A DNA stretch of 19,408 bases from DATFIX01 sp047617305 (GTDB lineage Archaea; Halobacteriota; Halobacteria; Halobacteriales; Natrialbaceae): contig JBLGCL010000032.1 in the NCBI GenBank assembly GCA_047617305.1, forward strand, positions 1-19,408. The letters run 5' to 3'. Positions 1-6,420 of this stretch are shown here, in pieces. Positions within the stretch are counted from its first letter, which is position 1. Each line of letters starts with the position of its first letter. The notes under the pieces were generated by a model. That model was not told the origin of the DNA. It searched no databases and was given only the letters and a program-made list of their open reading frames with translations. The position numbers and the translations under genes were made by a program.

Positions 1-409
1 TCCGGACCACGAGCACCGCGTCGCGATCGACCCCGACTACGCGTTCGTCGAGTACTACCGGCCGGTCGTCGAACTGAAACAACTCGAGAACAAGGCGAGT
101 GCGGCGGGGATCGAACTCGACCAGGACTCGCGCTTCTACTCGCGGATGCGAGCAGCCAGGCGATCCGACGGCAAGTACGTCCGCAACGAGCGGATCGCCG
201 ACGAGTGTTACCGCCTCGACGAGGATCCCGGCGAGACCGAGAACCTGGTCGGGGCCGACGACGCCATCTGTGACGAAATCGAGGCGACGCTCGCCACGTT
301 CGAGGAGCGCGCCGGCGGCGAGTGGAAGGCGGTCGACGACGAGGACGTCCTCGCGGAGATGAGTGACGACGCGAAGGATCGGCTGGAGGACCTCGGTTAC
401 ATCGACTAG
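1..409 (+). CDS. Sulfatase-family protein, C-terminal end (5' truncated by window)
   Basis: The reading frame is open from base 2 of the window and stops at TAG 407-409, so only the last 135 residues are present and the catalytic domain lies outside. The visible part has the usual tail of arylsulfatase/alkaline-phosphatase superfamily enzymes. A Tyr-Arg-Leu-(x)2-Asp-Pro-Gly-Glu-Thr-Glu-Asn-Leu block (the 'Y.L..DP.E..NL' signature) is followed by an acidic helix and a terminal Leu-Gly-Tyr-Ile-Asp. The family hydrolyses sulfate or phosphate esters, or acts on surface glycans; the substrate cannot be told from this fragment. The next gene starts about 10 bases downstream on the same strand, which suggests co-transcription with a flippase-like membrane protein and perhaps a cell-surface glycan role (inference). 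The call rests on the C-terminal signature only. Confidence 0.72.
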   Translation, partial: PDHEHRVAIDPDYAFVEYYRPVVELKQLENKASAAGIELDQDSRFYSRMRAARRSDGKYVRNERIADECYRLDEDPGETENLVGADDAICDEIEATLATFEERAGGEWKAVDDEDVLAEMSDDAKDRLEDLGYID

Positions 410-418
410 CGTGATCCC

Positions 419-1465
419 GTGACCCGAGACGACGGTTCGGTAGCCTCGGACGGTTCCGCTCGAGCCCTGCCCAGCCGGGAGACTGGGGTGAAGATGGTCG
501 CGGGCTTTGCCGTCGCCGTGCTCCTCGTCTACCTCCTCGGCGCGATCATCGGCTGGGAGGAGACGCTCGCGCGGCTCCGTGACGCCGACCTGCGCTGGTT
601 CGTCGCTGGCTGTCTCTCGACGGCGGTCGGCCTCGCGGCCTGGGCGAAAGCCTGGCAGGTCGTCCTCGCGGAGGCGGGGACCGGCGTCCGCTACCGGAAG
701 CTCCTCACCACCTACTTCGCCGCCACCTTCGCCAACTACGTCACGCCGCTGGGGCAGGCCGGCGGGGAGCCGTTCATCGCGTTCGTCCTCTCGCGGGACA
801 CCGACGCAAACTACGAGGAGAGCCTGGCGAGCGTCGTGACGGCCGATCTGCTCAACCTCCTGCCCTTCTTCAACTTCGCCGTCGTGGGGGTGGGCTTTCT
901 CCTGTTCCGCACGAGCCTCGGGGACGGCGTCCAGAACCTCGCGATCGGGCTCGGCCTGCTCGGGGTCGGCATCCCGGCGATGGTCGTCGTGGGGTGGCAC
1001 TACCGGGACGCGATCGAACGGGGGGTCGTCGGCGCGTTGGCGCCGGTCGCCCGCCTCACCCACCGGGTGAACGTCGAGAGCGTCCGGGCGCGCATCGAGC
1101 GGTTCTACGGCTCGGTCGACGAGATCGCGGCCGACCGGTCGCGGCTCCTGTACGCCCTCGTGTTCTCCTACACGGGGTGGGTGTTCTTCACGCTCCCGCT
1201 GTACTTCGCCGGGCTGTCGCTCGACCTCCCGGTGTCGCTCCTGCTCGTGTTGTTCATCGTGCCGGCCTCGACGGTCGCGGGCATGGTGCCGACGCCGGGC
1301 GGCCTCGCGGCGGTCGAGGGCGCACTGACGTGGCTCGTGGCCGGGCTGACGGCTGTCACCGCGACGCAGGCGTTCGCCGTCGCGACCGTCTACCGGCTCA
1401 CGAGCTACTGGTTCGCGCTCGCGATCGGCGGTACCGCCGCGCTCTGGGTCATCTACCGGGCGTGA
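419..1465 (+). CDS. Flippase-like / UPF0104 (LPG synthase TM-domain) membrane protein
   Basis: A 348-residue polytopic membrane protein. It begins with a short hydrophilic leader (about 25 residues) followed by several hydrophobic segments. Two hallmarks of the UPF0104/lysylphosphatidylglycerol-synthetase TM family (TIGR00374-like) are visible: a Tyr-Val-Thr-Pro-Leu-Gly-Gln-Ala-Gly-Gly-Glu-Pro block near residues 106-118, and Pro-Thr-Pro-Gly-Gly-Leu-Ala-Ala-Val-Glu-Gly at 291-301. Archaeal members are often found with glycosyltransferases and sulfatases and are thought to move lipid-linked sugars or lipids, but the biochemical role is unproven. The start is uncertain: GTG at 419 gives the longest frame, while GTG 488 and ATG 494 lie just before the first membrane segment, and a GGGAG sequence near 475-480 could serve them. 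It probably forms an operon with the preceding sulfatase. It converges with panE, with 23 bases between the stops. Confidence 0.85.
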   Translation: MTRDDGSVASDGSARALPSRETGVKMVAGFAVAVLLVYLLGAIIGWEETLARLRDADLRWFVAGCLSTAVGLAAWAKAWQVVLAEAGTGVRYRKLLTTYFAATFANYVTPLGQAGGEPFIAFVLSRDTDANYEESLASVVTADLLNLLPFFNFAVVGVGFLLFRTSLGDGVQNLAIGLGLLGVGIPAMVVVGWHYRDAIERGVVGALAPVARLTHRVNVESVRARIERFYGSVDEIAADRSRLLYALVFSYTGWVFFTLPLYFAGLSLDLPVSLLLVLFIVPASTVAGMVPTPGGLAAVEGALTWLVAGLTAVTATQAFAVATVYRLTSYWFALAIGGTAALWVIYRA

Positions 1466-1488
1466 GGCTGACGCCGGGGTACGGAAGT

Positions 1489-2463
1489 CTACGCCCCGAG
1501 TCCACGGCCCCGCTCCCACGCCCGGAGGAGCGCCGCCAGCGTCCGGTTCACCGGCGTCGTGATCTCGTAGGCGTCCGCGTCGGTCGTGGCGCGGCCCTCG
1601 CGCAGTGCGGCCGCCCGGCCGGCGACGTAGCCGTTGATCGCGTCGACCTCGGTCCGTCGATCGTCGAGGACGTCCTGCTGCATCGAGGAGGTGTTCGCCG
1701 CCGTGGCCTCCGCGACGGACTCGACCGCCTCGACGGCCTCGCGGTCGGTCAGGTCGGCGCCGTGGGCCCTGGCGACCCGGGCCGTCTCCCGCGCCGCGTC
1801 GCGGGCGAGGTCGTTCGCGGGCCCCTCGAGGACGCTACCGTTCCGGATCCGGGCCAGCGCCGTCACGGCGTTGATCCCGGCGTTGACCGCGAGCTTCTCC
1901 CAGAGCCGGCGGGGCATGTCGTCGGCGACGGTCACGTCGAAGTCGGCCGCGCGGAACGCCTCGCCGACCCGGTCGGCTTCGGGGGAGGTGCCGCCGTCCC
2001 TCGGTCCCAGAACCACCGTCCCGAGCCCCGTACACTCGACGACGCCCGGGTCCCGCTGGATTGCGCCGTAGGTGGTGGTCCCGGCCAGCACGGGAGCGTC
2101 GAGCGCGTCGCCGAGGACCGCCTCGTTGCCCATGCCGTTCTGCAGCGAGCAGACGGTGTCGAACGAGCCGGTCGCCAGGTCGGCGGCCGCCTCCTTGGTG
2201 TCGAAGGCCTTGACGGTCACGAGCGCGAGGTCGGCCGAGAGGTTCCGGCCGTCCGTCGTCGCGTCGGGGTGCACGGTGACGGGGAACGCCTCCCCCAGGG
2301 GGTCGTCGGCTGGCGCGTCGAACCCGGCGATCACCCGGAGCCCGGTCGATTCGATTGCCCCGACGTGCTCCGCCCGGCCGACGAGGGTCACCGCGTGTTC
2401 GCGGGCCAGCACCCCGCCGACGAGGCTTCCGAGGCTCCCCGCCCCGAAGACGACGATCTTCAT
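1489..2463 (-). CDS. panE: 2-dehydropantoate 2-reductase (ketopantoate reductase)
   Basis: A 324-residue cytosolic enzyme that should reduce ketopantoate to pantoate with NAD(P)H, a step of pantothenate/CoA synthesis. The N-terminus is a Rossmann fold with Gly-Ala-Gly-Ser-Leu-Gly-Ser-Leu (residues 8-14). Further family landmarks are Thr-Val-Lys85-Ala, Gln-Asn109-Gly-Met-Gly, and the substrate helix Trp-Glu-Lys190-Leu-x2-Asn194-x3-Asn198-x-Val-Thr-Ala-Leu. The C-terminal Ser-Ser260-Met-x-Gln-Asp and Thr-Glu272-x-Asp-x-Ile-Asn-Gly complete the active site. The length is normal for the family. The frame stays open for 52 more codons upstream, but that part is Pro/Arg-rich shadow sequence. The ATG at 2463 is the start, because it places Met-Lys-Ile right at the first beta strand and has an AT-rich box (GGAAAAGC on the plus strand, 2487-2494) about 27 bases upstream. 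The gene is divergent from the regulator at 2649. Other 6-phosphogluconate-like reductases are possible but less likely. Confidence 0.9.
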   Translation of the reverse strand: MKIVVFGAGSLGSLVGGVLAREHAVTLVGRAEHVGAIESTGLRVIAGFDAPADDPLGEAFPVTVHPDATTDGRNLSADLALVTVKAFDTKEAAADLATGSFDTVCSLQNGMGNEAVLGDALDAPVLAGTTTYGAIQRDPGVVECTGLGTVVLGPRDGGTSPEADRVGEAFRAADFDVTVADDMPRRLWEKLAVNAGINAVTALARIRNGSVLEGPANDLARDAARETARVARAHGADLTDREAVEAVESVAEATAANTSSMQQDVLDDRRTEVDAINGYVAGRAAALREGRATTDADAYEITTPVNRTLAALLRAWERGRGLGA

Positions 2464-2486
2464 ACTCGCGACATCGACCCAGCCCA

Positions 2487-2494
2487 GGAAAAGC
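2487..2494 (-). promoter_or_regulatory. Putative TATA box of panE
   Basis: Read on the minus strand the sequence is GCTTTTCC, centred about 27 bases before the panE ATG. This is the spacing of leaderless haloarchaeal promoters. The box is weak, and the call rests on position and local AT content in a GC-rich background. Confidence 0.4.
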
Positions 2495-2620
2495 CTCACC
2501 CCTCCAGGCGCCGCGTCAGGCCGTGGACGAGGCGGCGGCGTGGGGGGTGTCGGGTCGCGGAAGGGGCCTGGGGTGCTGCGGCCCCCTGCCCCCCGGACGG
2601 TGGAAACCCAGGCACACATT

Positions 2621-2649
2621 TATCTCCGTTCCGCCGTCTATCGGAGATA
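2621..2649. promoter_or_regulatory. Inverted repeat over TATA box and start of the TrmB-like gene
   Basis: TATCTCCG (2621-2628) and CGGAGATA (2642-2649) are perfect inverted repeats with a 13-base spacer, so the half-sites repeat every 21 bases, about two helix turns. The left arm overlaps the TATA-like ATTTATC (about 2618-2624) and the right arm ends on the A of the ATG. A dimeric regulator bound here would block TBP and the transcription start, so this is a plausible autorepression operator (inference). Confidence 0.5.
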
Positions 2650-3032
2650 TGACCGATTCCGGGGCCGAGGACATGCTCGACCTGCTCGAGGAGTCGGACC
2701 CGCAGTTCATGGAGGTGATGACCTGCGTGTTCGGGATCCAGCCACACGTGACCCGCACGTACCTGGCACTCGCGGAGCAGCCGGCCAGCACGGTCGAGGA
2801 ACTGGCCGACGAACTCGACCGCGACCGGAGCAACGTGAACCGCTCGCTGACCACGTTGCTCGACCACGGGCTGGCGGAACGCGAGCGTCGCCTGCTCGAC
2901 TCCGGCGGCTACGTCTACCAGTACAAGCCGACGCCGCTCCCGGAGGCCAAGGAGATGCTCCACACGGCCCTGGACGCGTGGAGCGACATGGTCCACGAGA
3001 CGATCGACGACTTCGGCGAGGATCGGCTGTAA
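2649..3032 (+). CDS. TrmB-like winged-helix transcriptional regulator
   Basis: A 127-residue soluble protein. After an acidic N-terminus comes a winged helix at about residues 35-95: Leu-Ala-Leu-Ala-Glu-Gln-Pro-Ala-Ser-Thr-Val-Glu-Glu-Leu-Ala-Asp-Glu-Leu leads into a recognition helix with Asp-Arg-Ser-Asn-Val-Asn-Arg-Ser-Leu and a wing containing Gly-Tyr-Val-Tyr-Gln-Tyr. A C-terminal helix (residues 99-125) probably dimerises. The layout matches the short haloarchaeal TrmB/'helix-turn-helix domain' regulators that lack the sugar-binding domain of full TrmB, so no ligand can be proposed. The frame is open far upstream, but ATG 2649 is chosen because a TATA-like ATTTATC lies 25-31 bases before it and the earlier part is GC-shadow sequence. 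An 8-base inverted repeat spans the TATA box and the start codon, which suggests autoregulation. The target genes are unknown; panE is the divergent neighbour. Confidence 0.82.
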   Translation: MTDSGAEDMLDLLEESDPQFMEVMTCVFGIQPHVTRTYLALAEQPASTVEELADELDRDRSNVNRSLTTLLDHGLAERERRLLDSGGYVYQYKPTPLPEAKEMLHTALDAWSDMVHETIDDFGEDRL

Positions 3033-3100
3033 GTCGTCGGGTCGAACACCGCGGCCCCGAGGCCGGTCGGACGGCGGCGAATCGCGTCGGGTTTCCCCGG

Positions 3101-3108
3101 TCTTTTGC
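3101..3108 (+). promoter_or_regulatory. Putative TATA box of thrC
   Basis: TCTTTTGC lies 25-32 bases before the thrC ATG at 3133 in otherwise GC-rich DNA, which is consistent with a leaderless transcript. No Shine-Dalgarno sequence is evident at this start. Confidence 0.45.
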
Positions 3109-3132
3109 CCCTCGGCGATCATCCCCCGGACG

Positions 3133-4395
3133 ATGAACGCGCTCAGCCTGTCGGCCGATCCGCCGTCGCCGCCCCCGAACGCGACGGACGGGATCTGGCT
3201 GGCCTGCATCGACTGCGGGGCGACGTACCCACCGTTCGACGCCGTGCGCTACACGTGCGACGAGTGCGGCGGGTTGCTCGAGGTCCGGTACGACGACCTG
3301 CCGACCTGGGCCGACTTCGACGGGCGCGGCGTCTGGCGCTACGCCGACGCGCTCCCCTTCGAGGACGGCGTGTCCCTGCCCGAGGGCGACACGCCGCTCC
3401 ACCGCGTCCCGCGACTCGAAGAAGACCTCGACGTCCGGACGCTGCGGATCAAGCACGAGGGGTTGAACCCGACGGGGAGCTTCAAAGATCGCGGCATGAC
3501 GGTCGGCGTCCGGGCCGCGCGGGCCGTGGGGGTGGACCGGCTGGCGTGCGCCTCGACGGGCAACACCTCGGCCGCGCTCGCGGCCTACGGCGGGCGGGCC
3601 GACATGGAGACGCTGGTGCTGCTCCCGGCGGGCAAGGTCGCCGCCGGGAAGGTCGCGCAGGCCAGCCTCCACGGGGCCCGCATCCTGGAGGTGGACGGCA
3701 ACTTCGACGACTGCCTCGATCTCGTCGGGACGTTGACCGACCGCGGCGAGGCCTACCTCCTGAACTCGCTGAACCCGTTCCGCCTCGAGGGACAGAAGAC
3801 GATCGGGTTCGAGATCCTGGAGGCGTTCCGCCGCGGGTTCGGACGGACGCCGGACTGGGTCGTCCTCCCCGTGGGCAATGCCGGGAACACCGCCGCGCTG
3901 TTCAAGGCGTTCCGCGAACTCGTCCAGGCCGGCGCGCTCGACCGCGACGACGTGCCCCGCCTCGCCGGGGTCCAGGCCGCGGGCGCGGCCCCGCTGGTCG
4001 AGGCCTTCGAAGCGGGTCGGGACGACGTCCGGCGCTGGGAGACGGTCGAGACGCGGGCGACGGCCATCCGGATCGGCGACCCCGTCAACGCGCCGAAGGC
4101 CCTCCCCGGCCTCCGCGAGACCGGCGGGACGGCCGTCGCCGTGTCCGACGACGAGATCACCGCTGCCCAGCGCGACCTCGCGGCCGAGGGCGTCGGCGTG
4201 GAACCGGCCTCAGCAGCCAGCGTGGCCGGACTCCGCCGCCTCCGCGAGGAGGGCCGGATCGACGCCGACGCGGACGTGGCCTGCCTGACGACGGGACACC
4301 TGCTCAAGGACCCGGAGGCGGCCGTCGAGGCGGGTACCGATCCCGAACCCGTCCCGAACGACGCGGACACGATCCTCGAACACCTCCGCGAGTGA
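3133..4395 (+). CDS. thrC: Threonine synthase (PLP-dependent)
   Basis: A 420-residue fold-type II PLP enzyme expected to convert O-phosphohomoserine to threonine in the cytosol. The N-terminus carries a zinc-ribbon-like pair Cys25-x2-Cys28 and Cys42-x2-Cys45, common in archaeal threonine synthases. The PLP Schiff-base lysine is Lys118 in Asn-Pro-Thr-Gly-Ser-Phe-Lys-Asp-Arg-Gly-Met. Ala-Ser-Thr-Gly-Asn-Thr-Ser-Ala-Ala follows and binds PLP/phosphate. Further along are Glu-Gly-Gln-Lys-Thr-Ile-Gly-Phe-Glu and Val-Gly-Asn-Ala-Gly-Asn-Thr-Ala-Ala, typical of ThrC. The length and domain order are normal for the class found in archaea. The ATG at 3133 is supported by the TATA-like box 27 bases upstream. 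The gene appears monocistronic, with 100 bases before it and 115 bases after it, and no other threonine-pathway gene is nearby. A related cysteate synthase or threonine dehydratase is much less likely given the full motif set. Confidence 0.95.
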   Translation: MNALSLSADPPSPPPNATDGIWLACIDCGATYPPFDAVRYTCDECGGLLEVRYDDLPTWADFDGRGVWRYADALPFEDGVSLPEGDTPLHRVPRLEEDLDVRTLRIKHEGLNPTGSFKDRGMTVGVRAARAVGVDRLACASTGNTSAALAAYGGRADMETLVLLPAGKVAAGKVAQASLHGARILEVDGNFDDCLDLVGTLTDRGEAYLLNSLNPFRLEGQKTIGFEILEAFRRGFGRTPDWVVLPVGNAGNTAALFKAFRELVQAGALDRDDVPRLAGVQAAGAAPLVEAFEAGRDDVRRWETVETRATAIRIGDPVNAPKALPGLRETGGTAVAVSDDEITAAQRDLAAEGVGVEPASAASVAGLRRLREEGRIDADADVACLTTGHLLKDPEAAVEAGTDPEPVPNDADTILEHLRE

Positions 4396-4464
4396 ACGAG
4401 GCTCTCGGACCCCCTGCTCGCCGGACCGACAGCGGGCGTGACGTCGGACGCACGTCGGGCGATC

Positions 4465-4493
4465 GGCTGACTTACCTTTTTGCAACGTCAGCC
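4465..4493. promoter_or_regulatory. Inverted repeat framing a T-rich promoter-like element
   Basis: GGCTGAC (4465-4471) and GTCAGCC (4487-4493) form a perfect 7-base inverted repeat. Its 15-base loop holds TTACCTTTTTGC, the only AT-rich stretch between thrC and the gene at 4511. The T-run sits about 30-35 bases before that gene's ATG, so it may be its TATA element flanked by operator half-sites. Alternatively the repeat plus T-run could terminate thrC transcription. The sequence does not decide between them. Confidence 0.4.
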
Positions 4494-4510
4494 CCTAGCG
4501 TGACTTCGCG

Positions 4511-4927
4511 ATGTCCGCCGACCAGCCCGACGACCCGACCGCGATCGATCGCCCGCCGAACGCCCGGGAGGGCTCAGGTTCGGATCCCCGTCCGAACGCC
4601 GAGGGGGCCGTTTCCTCGTCCGACGACGCGACGACTCCCGCCGACCGTCGCGTCCCGGTGACCGCCGTGGAGGACGTCGGCAGAGCCGCGGCGCTCACCT
4701 CCCGACCGTCGATCCCGGCCCGACGAGCCGCCCTCCAGGAGACCAGGATCGCCGTTCTCCGGGCTCGGGTGGCCGCCCTGGAGGACGCGCTCGAGGCGGA
4801 ACGGGACCGACGGCGGGCGATCGTGAACCAATACGAACGGATCCTCGCGGAACGCGAGCGAACCGAGCGCGGTGCCCTGGACGATCACTCGTTCTTCGAT
4901 CGCCTTCGAGGACTGCTGTCGCCCTGA
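4511..4927 (+). CDS. Small coiled-coil protein of unknown function
   Basis: A 138-residue hydrophilic protein with no recognisable catalytic motif. Residues 1-65 are Pro/Asp/Ser-rich and probably disordered. Residues 70-122 form one long charged helix with a heptad-like pattern (Leu-Gln-Glu-Thr-Arg-Ile-Ala-Val-Leu-Arg-Ala-Arg-Val-Ala-Ala-Leu-Glu...), a probable coiled coil. A short hydrophobic tail Phe-Phe-Asp-Arg-Leu-Arg-Gly-Leu-Leu-Ser-Pro ends the protein. There is no signal peptide or membrane segment. It resembles small haloarchaeal coiled-coil hypotheticals; a role in oligomerisation or as an adaptor is a guess. The start is ATG 4511, after a T-rich promoter-like element. It converges with the MFS gene, with 24 bases between the stops. 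Confidence 0.7.
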   Translation: MSADQPDDPTAIDRPPNAREGSGSDPRPNAEGAVSSSDDATTPADRRVPVTAVEDVGRAAALTSRPSIPARRAALQETRIAVLRARVAALEDALEAERDRRRAIVNQYERILAERERTERGALDDHSFFDRLRGLLSP

Positions 4928-4951
4928 CGGTAGCCGCAGCCCGGGTGCCGG

Positions 4952-6133
4952 TCAGTCTCCTCCGAACGACAGCGCGAGCAGGATGGTCCCGCTGATGACC
5001 AGGGCGGCCACCAGGCCGAGGAACGCCAGCCGGTAGCTGGCGTACTCGGCGACGACGCCGACGTAGGTCGGGCCGACGCTTCCGAGGGTGATGTAGGTCG
5101 TCCGCATCGCGCCGAGGTCGCCACCCATCGTCCCGTCGGGAAAGACGTTCATCAGGTACGCCTGCAGGACCGGCGGGACGGCCATCAGGCCGGCGGCGAA
5201 GACCGCCAGCGCGAGGCCGATGGCGAGGACGCCGTCCAGGGCGACCGTTCCGTACAGCGCCAGCGCTCCCAGTCCCATGCTGGCGGCCGCGAGCCGCCGG
5301 CTGTCGGTCCGGTCGCCGAGCGTCCCGGCGGTCGGCTTGACGACGACGCCGACGAGGAAGAGGACGGCGAACCCGGCGCTGGCCTGCCCCTGCGAGAACG
5401 CCTTTTCGGCCTGCAGGAACGTCGGCACGAACGCGGTGGCGCCCTGCCAGACGAACGCGTAGAGGGTGTAGGCGACGAGCAGCCGGCGGGTTCGCACGGA
5501 GTTCAGGAGTCGCCGCGCCGTGTCGCCGATCTCGAGGTCGACGTGCTCGACCCGGTACGGTTCCCGGCCCCAGACGTGGAGGGCGATCGCGACGGCCGCC
5601 AGGCCGAGGACGATCGGCGGGAACGCGCCCCGCCAGCCGGCCACCGCCAGGGCAACGACGGACAGCCCGGCGGCCGTCGCCCCGCCGAGGTCCCCGGAGG
5701 CGGTGTGCAGCCCGTAGGCTTGCCCCCGTCGCTCGACGAACAGGTCCGAGACGAGCGCCCTGGCCGCGGTCGGATACAGGCCGGCCCCGATCCCGAGGAC
5801 GACGATCCCGACGAGGAAGATCGGGTACGTCGTCGCGACGGTGAACAGGCCGAACCCGATCACCGCCAGCGTCAGCCCGCCGACCAGCAGCGTCCGCCGT
5901 GACAACCGATCGGAAAGCCGCCCGCTCGGATACTGCAGGAGCGCGTACAGTCCCCACAGGACCGTCAGCGAGAGCCCCGCCGTCGCGGACGTGATCCCCA
6001 GCTCCTCGATGATCGTCGGCAGCATGGGCGAGAGGACCAGTCGCCCCGTCTGAATCAGCCCCCAGCCGACCGAAACGGCGATCAACAGCCGTCCCGAGTA
6101 CCCCGTCAGCAACCGCTCGTCGGAACCCGTCAC
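4952..6133 (-). CDS. Major facilitator superfamily transporter
   Basis: A 393-residue inner-membrane protein with about 12 hydrophobic segments. The MFS motif A is clear between TM2 and TM3: Gly-Arg-Leu-Ser-Asp-Arg-Leu-Ser-Arg-Arg (residues 71-80). A related Gly-Thr-Leu-Gly-Asp-Arg-Thr-Asp-Ser-Arg-Arg occurs in the second half, as expected from the internal duplication of the family. The pattern resembles drug/solute:proton antiporters or small organic-anion carriers, and no substrate can be assigned. The start codon is a GTG at 6133, giving Met-Thr-Gly-Ser-Asp-Glu-Arg. A TATA-like ACAAAAGT on the minus strand sits about 27 bases upstream, so the mRNA is probably leaderless. It is divergent from an ABC exporter and shares a 287-base intergenic region with it. 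Confidence 0.88.
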   Translation of the reverse strand: MTGSDERLLTGYSGRLLIAVSVGWGLIQTGRLVLSPMLPTIIEELGITSATAGLSLTVLWGLYALLQYPSGRLSDRLSRRTLLVGGLTLAVIGFGLFTVATTYPIFLVGIVVLGIGAGLYPTAARALVSDLFVERRGQAYGLHTASGDLGGATAAGLSVVALAVAGWRGAFPPIVLGLAAVAIALHVWGREPYRVEHVDLEIGDTARRLLNSVRTRRLLVAYTLYAFVWQGATAFVPTFLQAEKAFSQGQASAGFAVLFLVGVVVKPTAGTLGDRTDSRRLAAASMGLGALALYGTVALDGVLAIGLALAVFAAGLMAVPPVLQAYLMNVFPDGTMGGDLGAMRTTYITLGSVGPTYVGVVAEYASYRLAFLGLVAALVISGTILLALSFGGD

Positions 6134-6420
6134 GGTAGAACCGACGAGGGGTCCCGACTTTTGTGGCGCGGTTCCGGCAGCAGTGTCCGGGACGGAGACG
6201 ACGGTGTATCGGGGACGGTGTATCGGGCGTCTCCACGACTGGCGATGGGGCCTCCGTCGAGGGACACGACGGCAGTCAGCGGACGTGTTATCGCCCGCCC
6301 CCGCCTCGACGACCGGCCACGGTCGGCCACAGGTTTCAAACCGTCCGGCAGTGAATCCATTGGAAATGTCAGTCGAATCTTCGTTCGGAGGGTCGGCCGG
6401 CAGTTCGGGAGGACGGCGAC
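6134..6420. other. 287-base divergent promoter region (MFS / ABC exporter)
   Basis: No gene is supported here. The region holds the minus-strand MFS TATA-like element (CACAAAAGTC on the plus strand, about 6156-6165), a perfect tandem 14-base duplication at 6200-6227, and a short palindrome GGTTT-C-AAACC at 6332-6342. At 6407-6412 there is a strong Shine-Dalgarno GGGAGG eight bases before the GTG of the ABC ATPase. A 20-codon frame starting at ATG 6366 overlaps the ABC start in another frame and has no support. Confidence 0.6.
6200..6227. repeat. Tandem duplication, 2 x 14 bp
   Basis: GACGGTGTATCGGG occurs twice back to back (6200-6213 and 6214-6227) without mismatch, in the intergenic region between two divergent transporter genes. 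It may be a recent slippage duplication or two adjacent protein-binding sites. Confidence 0.85.

Noticed and set aside
2464..2619. 52-codon N-terminal extension of panE
   Set aside because: Pro/Arg-rich sequence before the Rossmann strand that overlaps the promoter region. ATG 2463 fits the family and the TATA spacing.
994..2652. 552-codon plus-strand frame across the flippase-like gene and panE
   Set aside because: Arg/Pro/Gly-rich shadow of two better-supported genes, with no promoter or conserved motif.
4695..6236. 513-codon minus-strand frame over the MFS gene
   Set aside because: Frame-shifted shadow of the MFS transporter, Arg/Pro-rich, with no recognisable domains.
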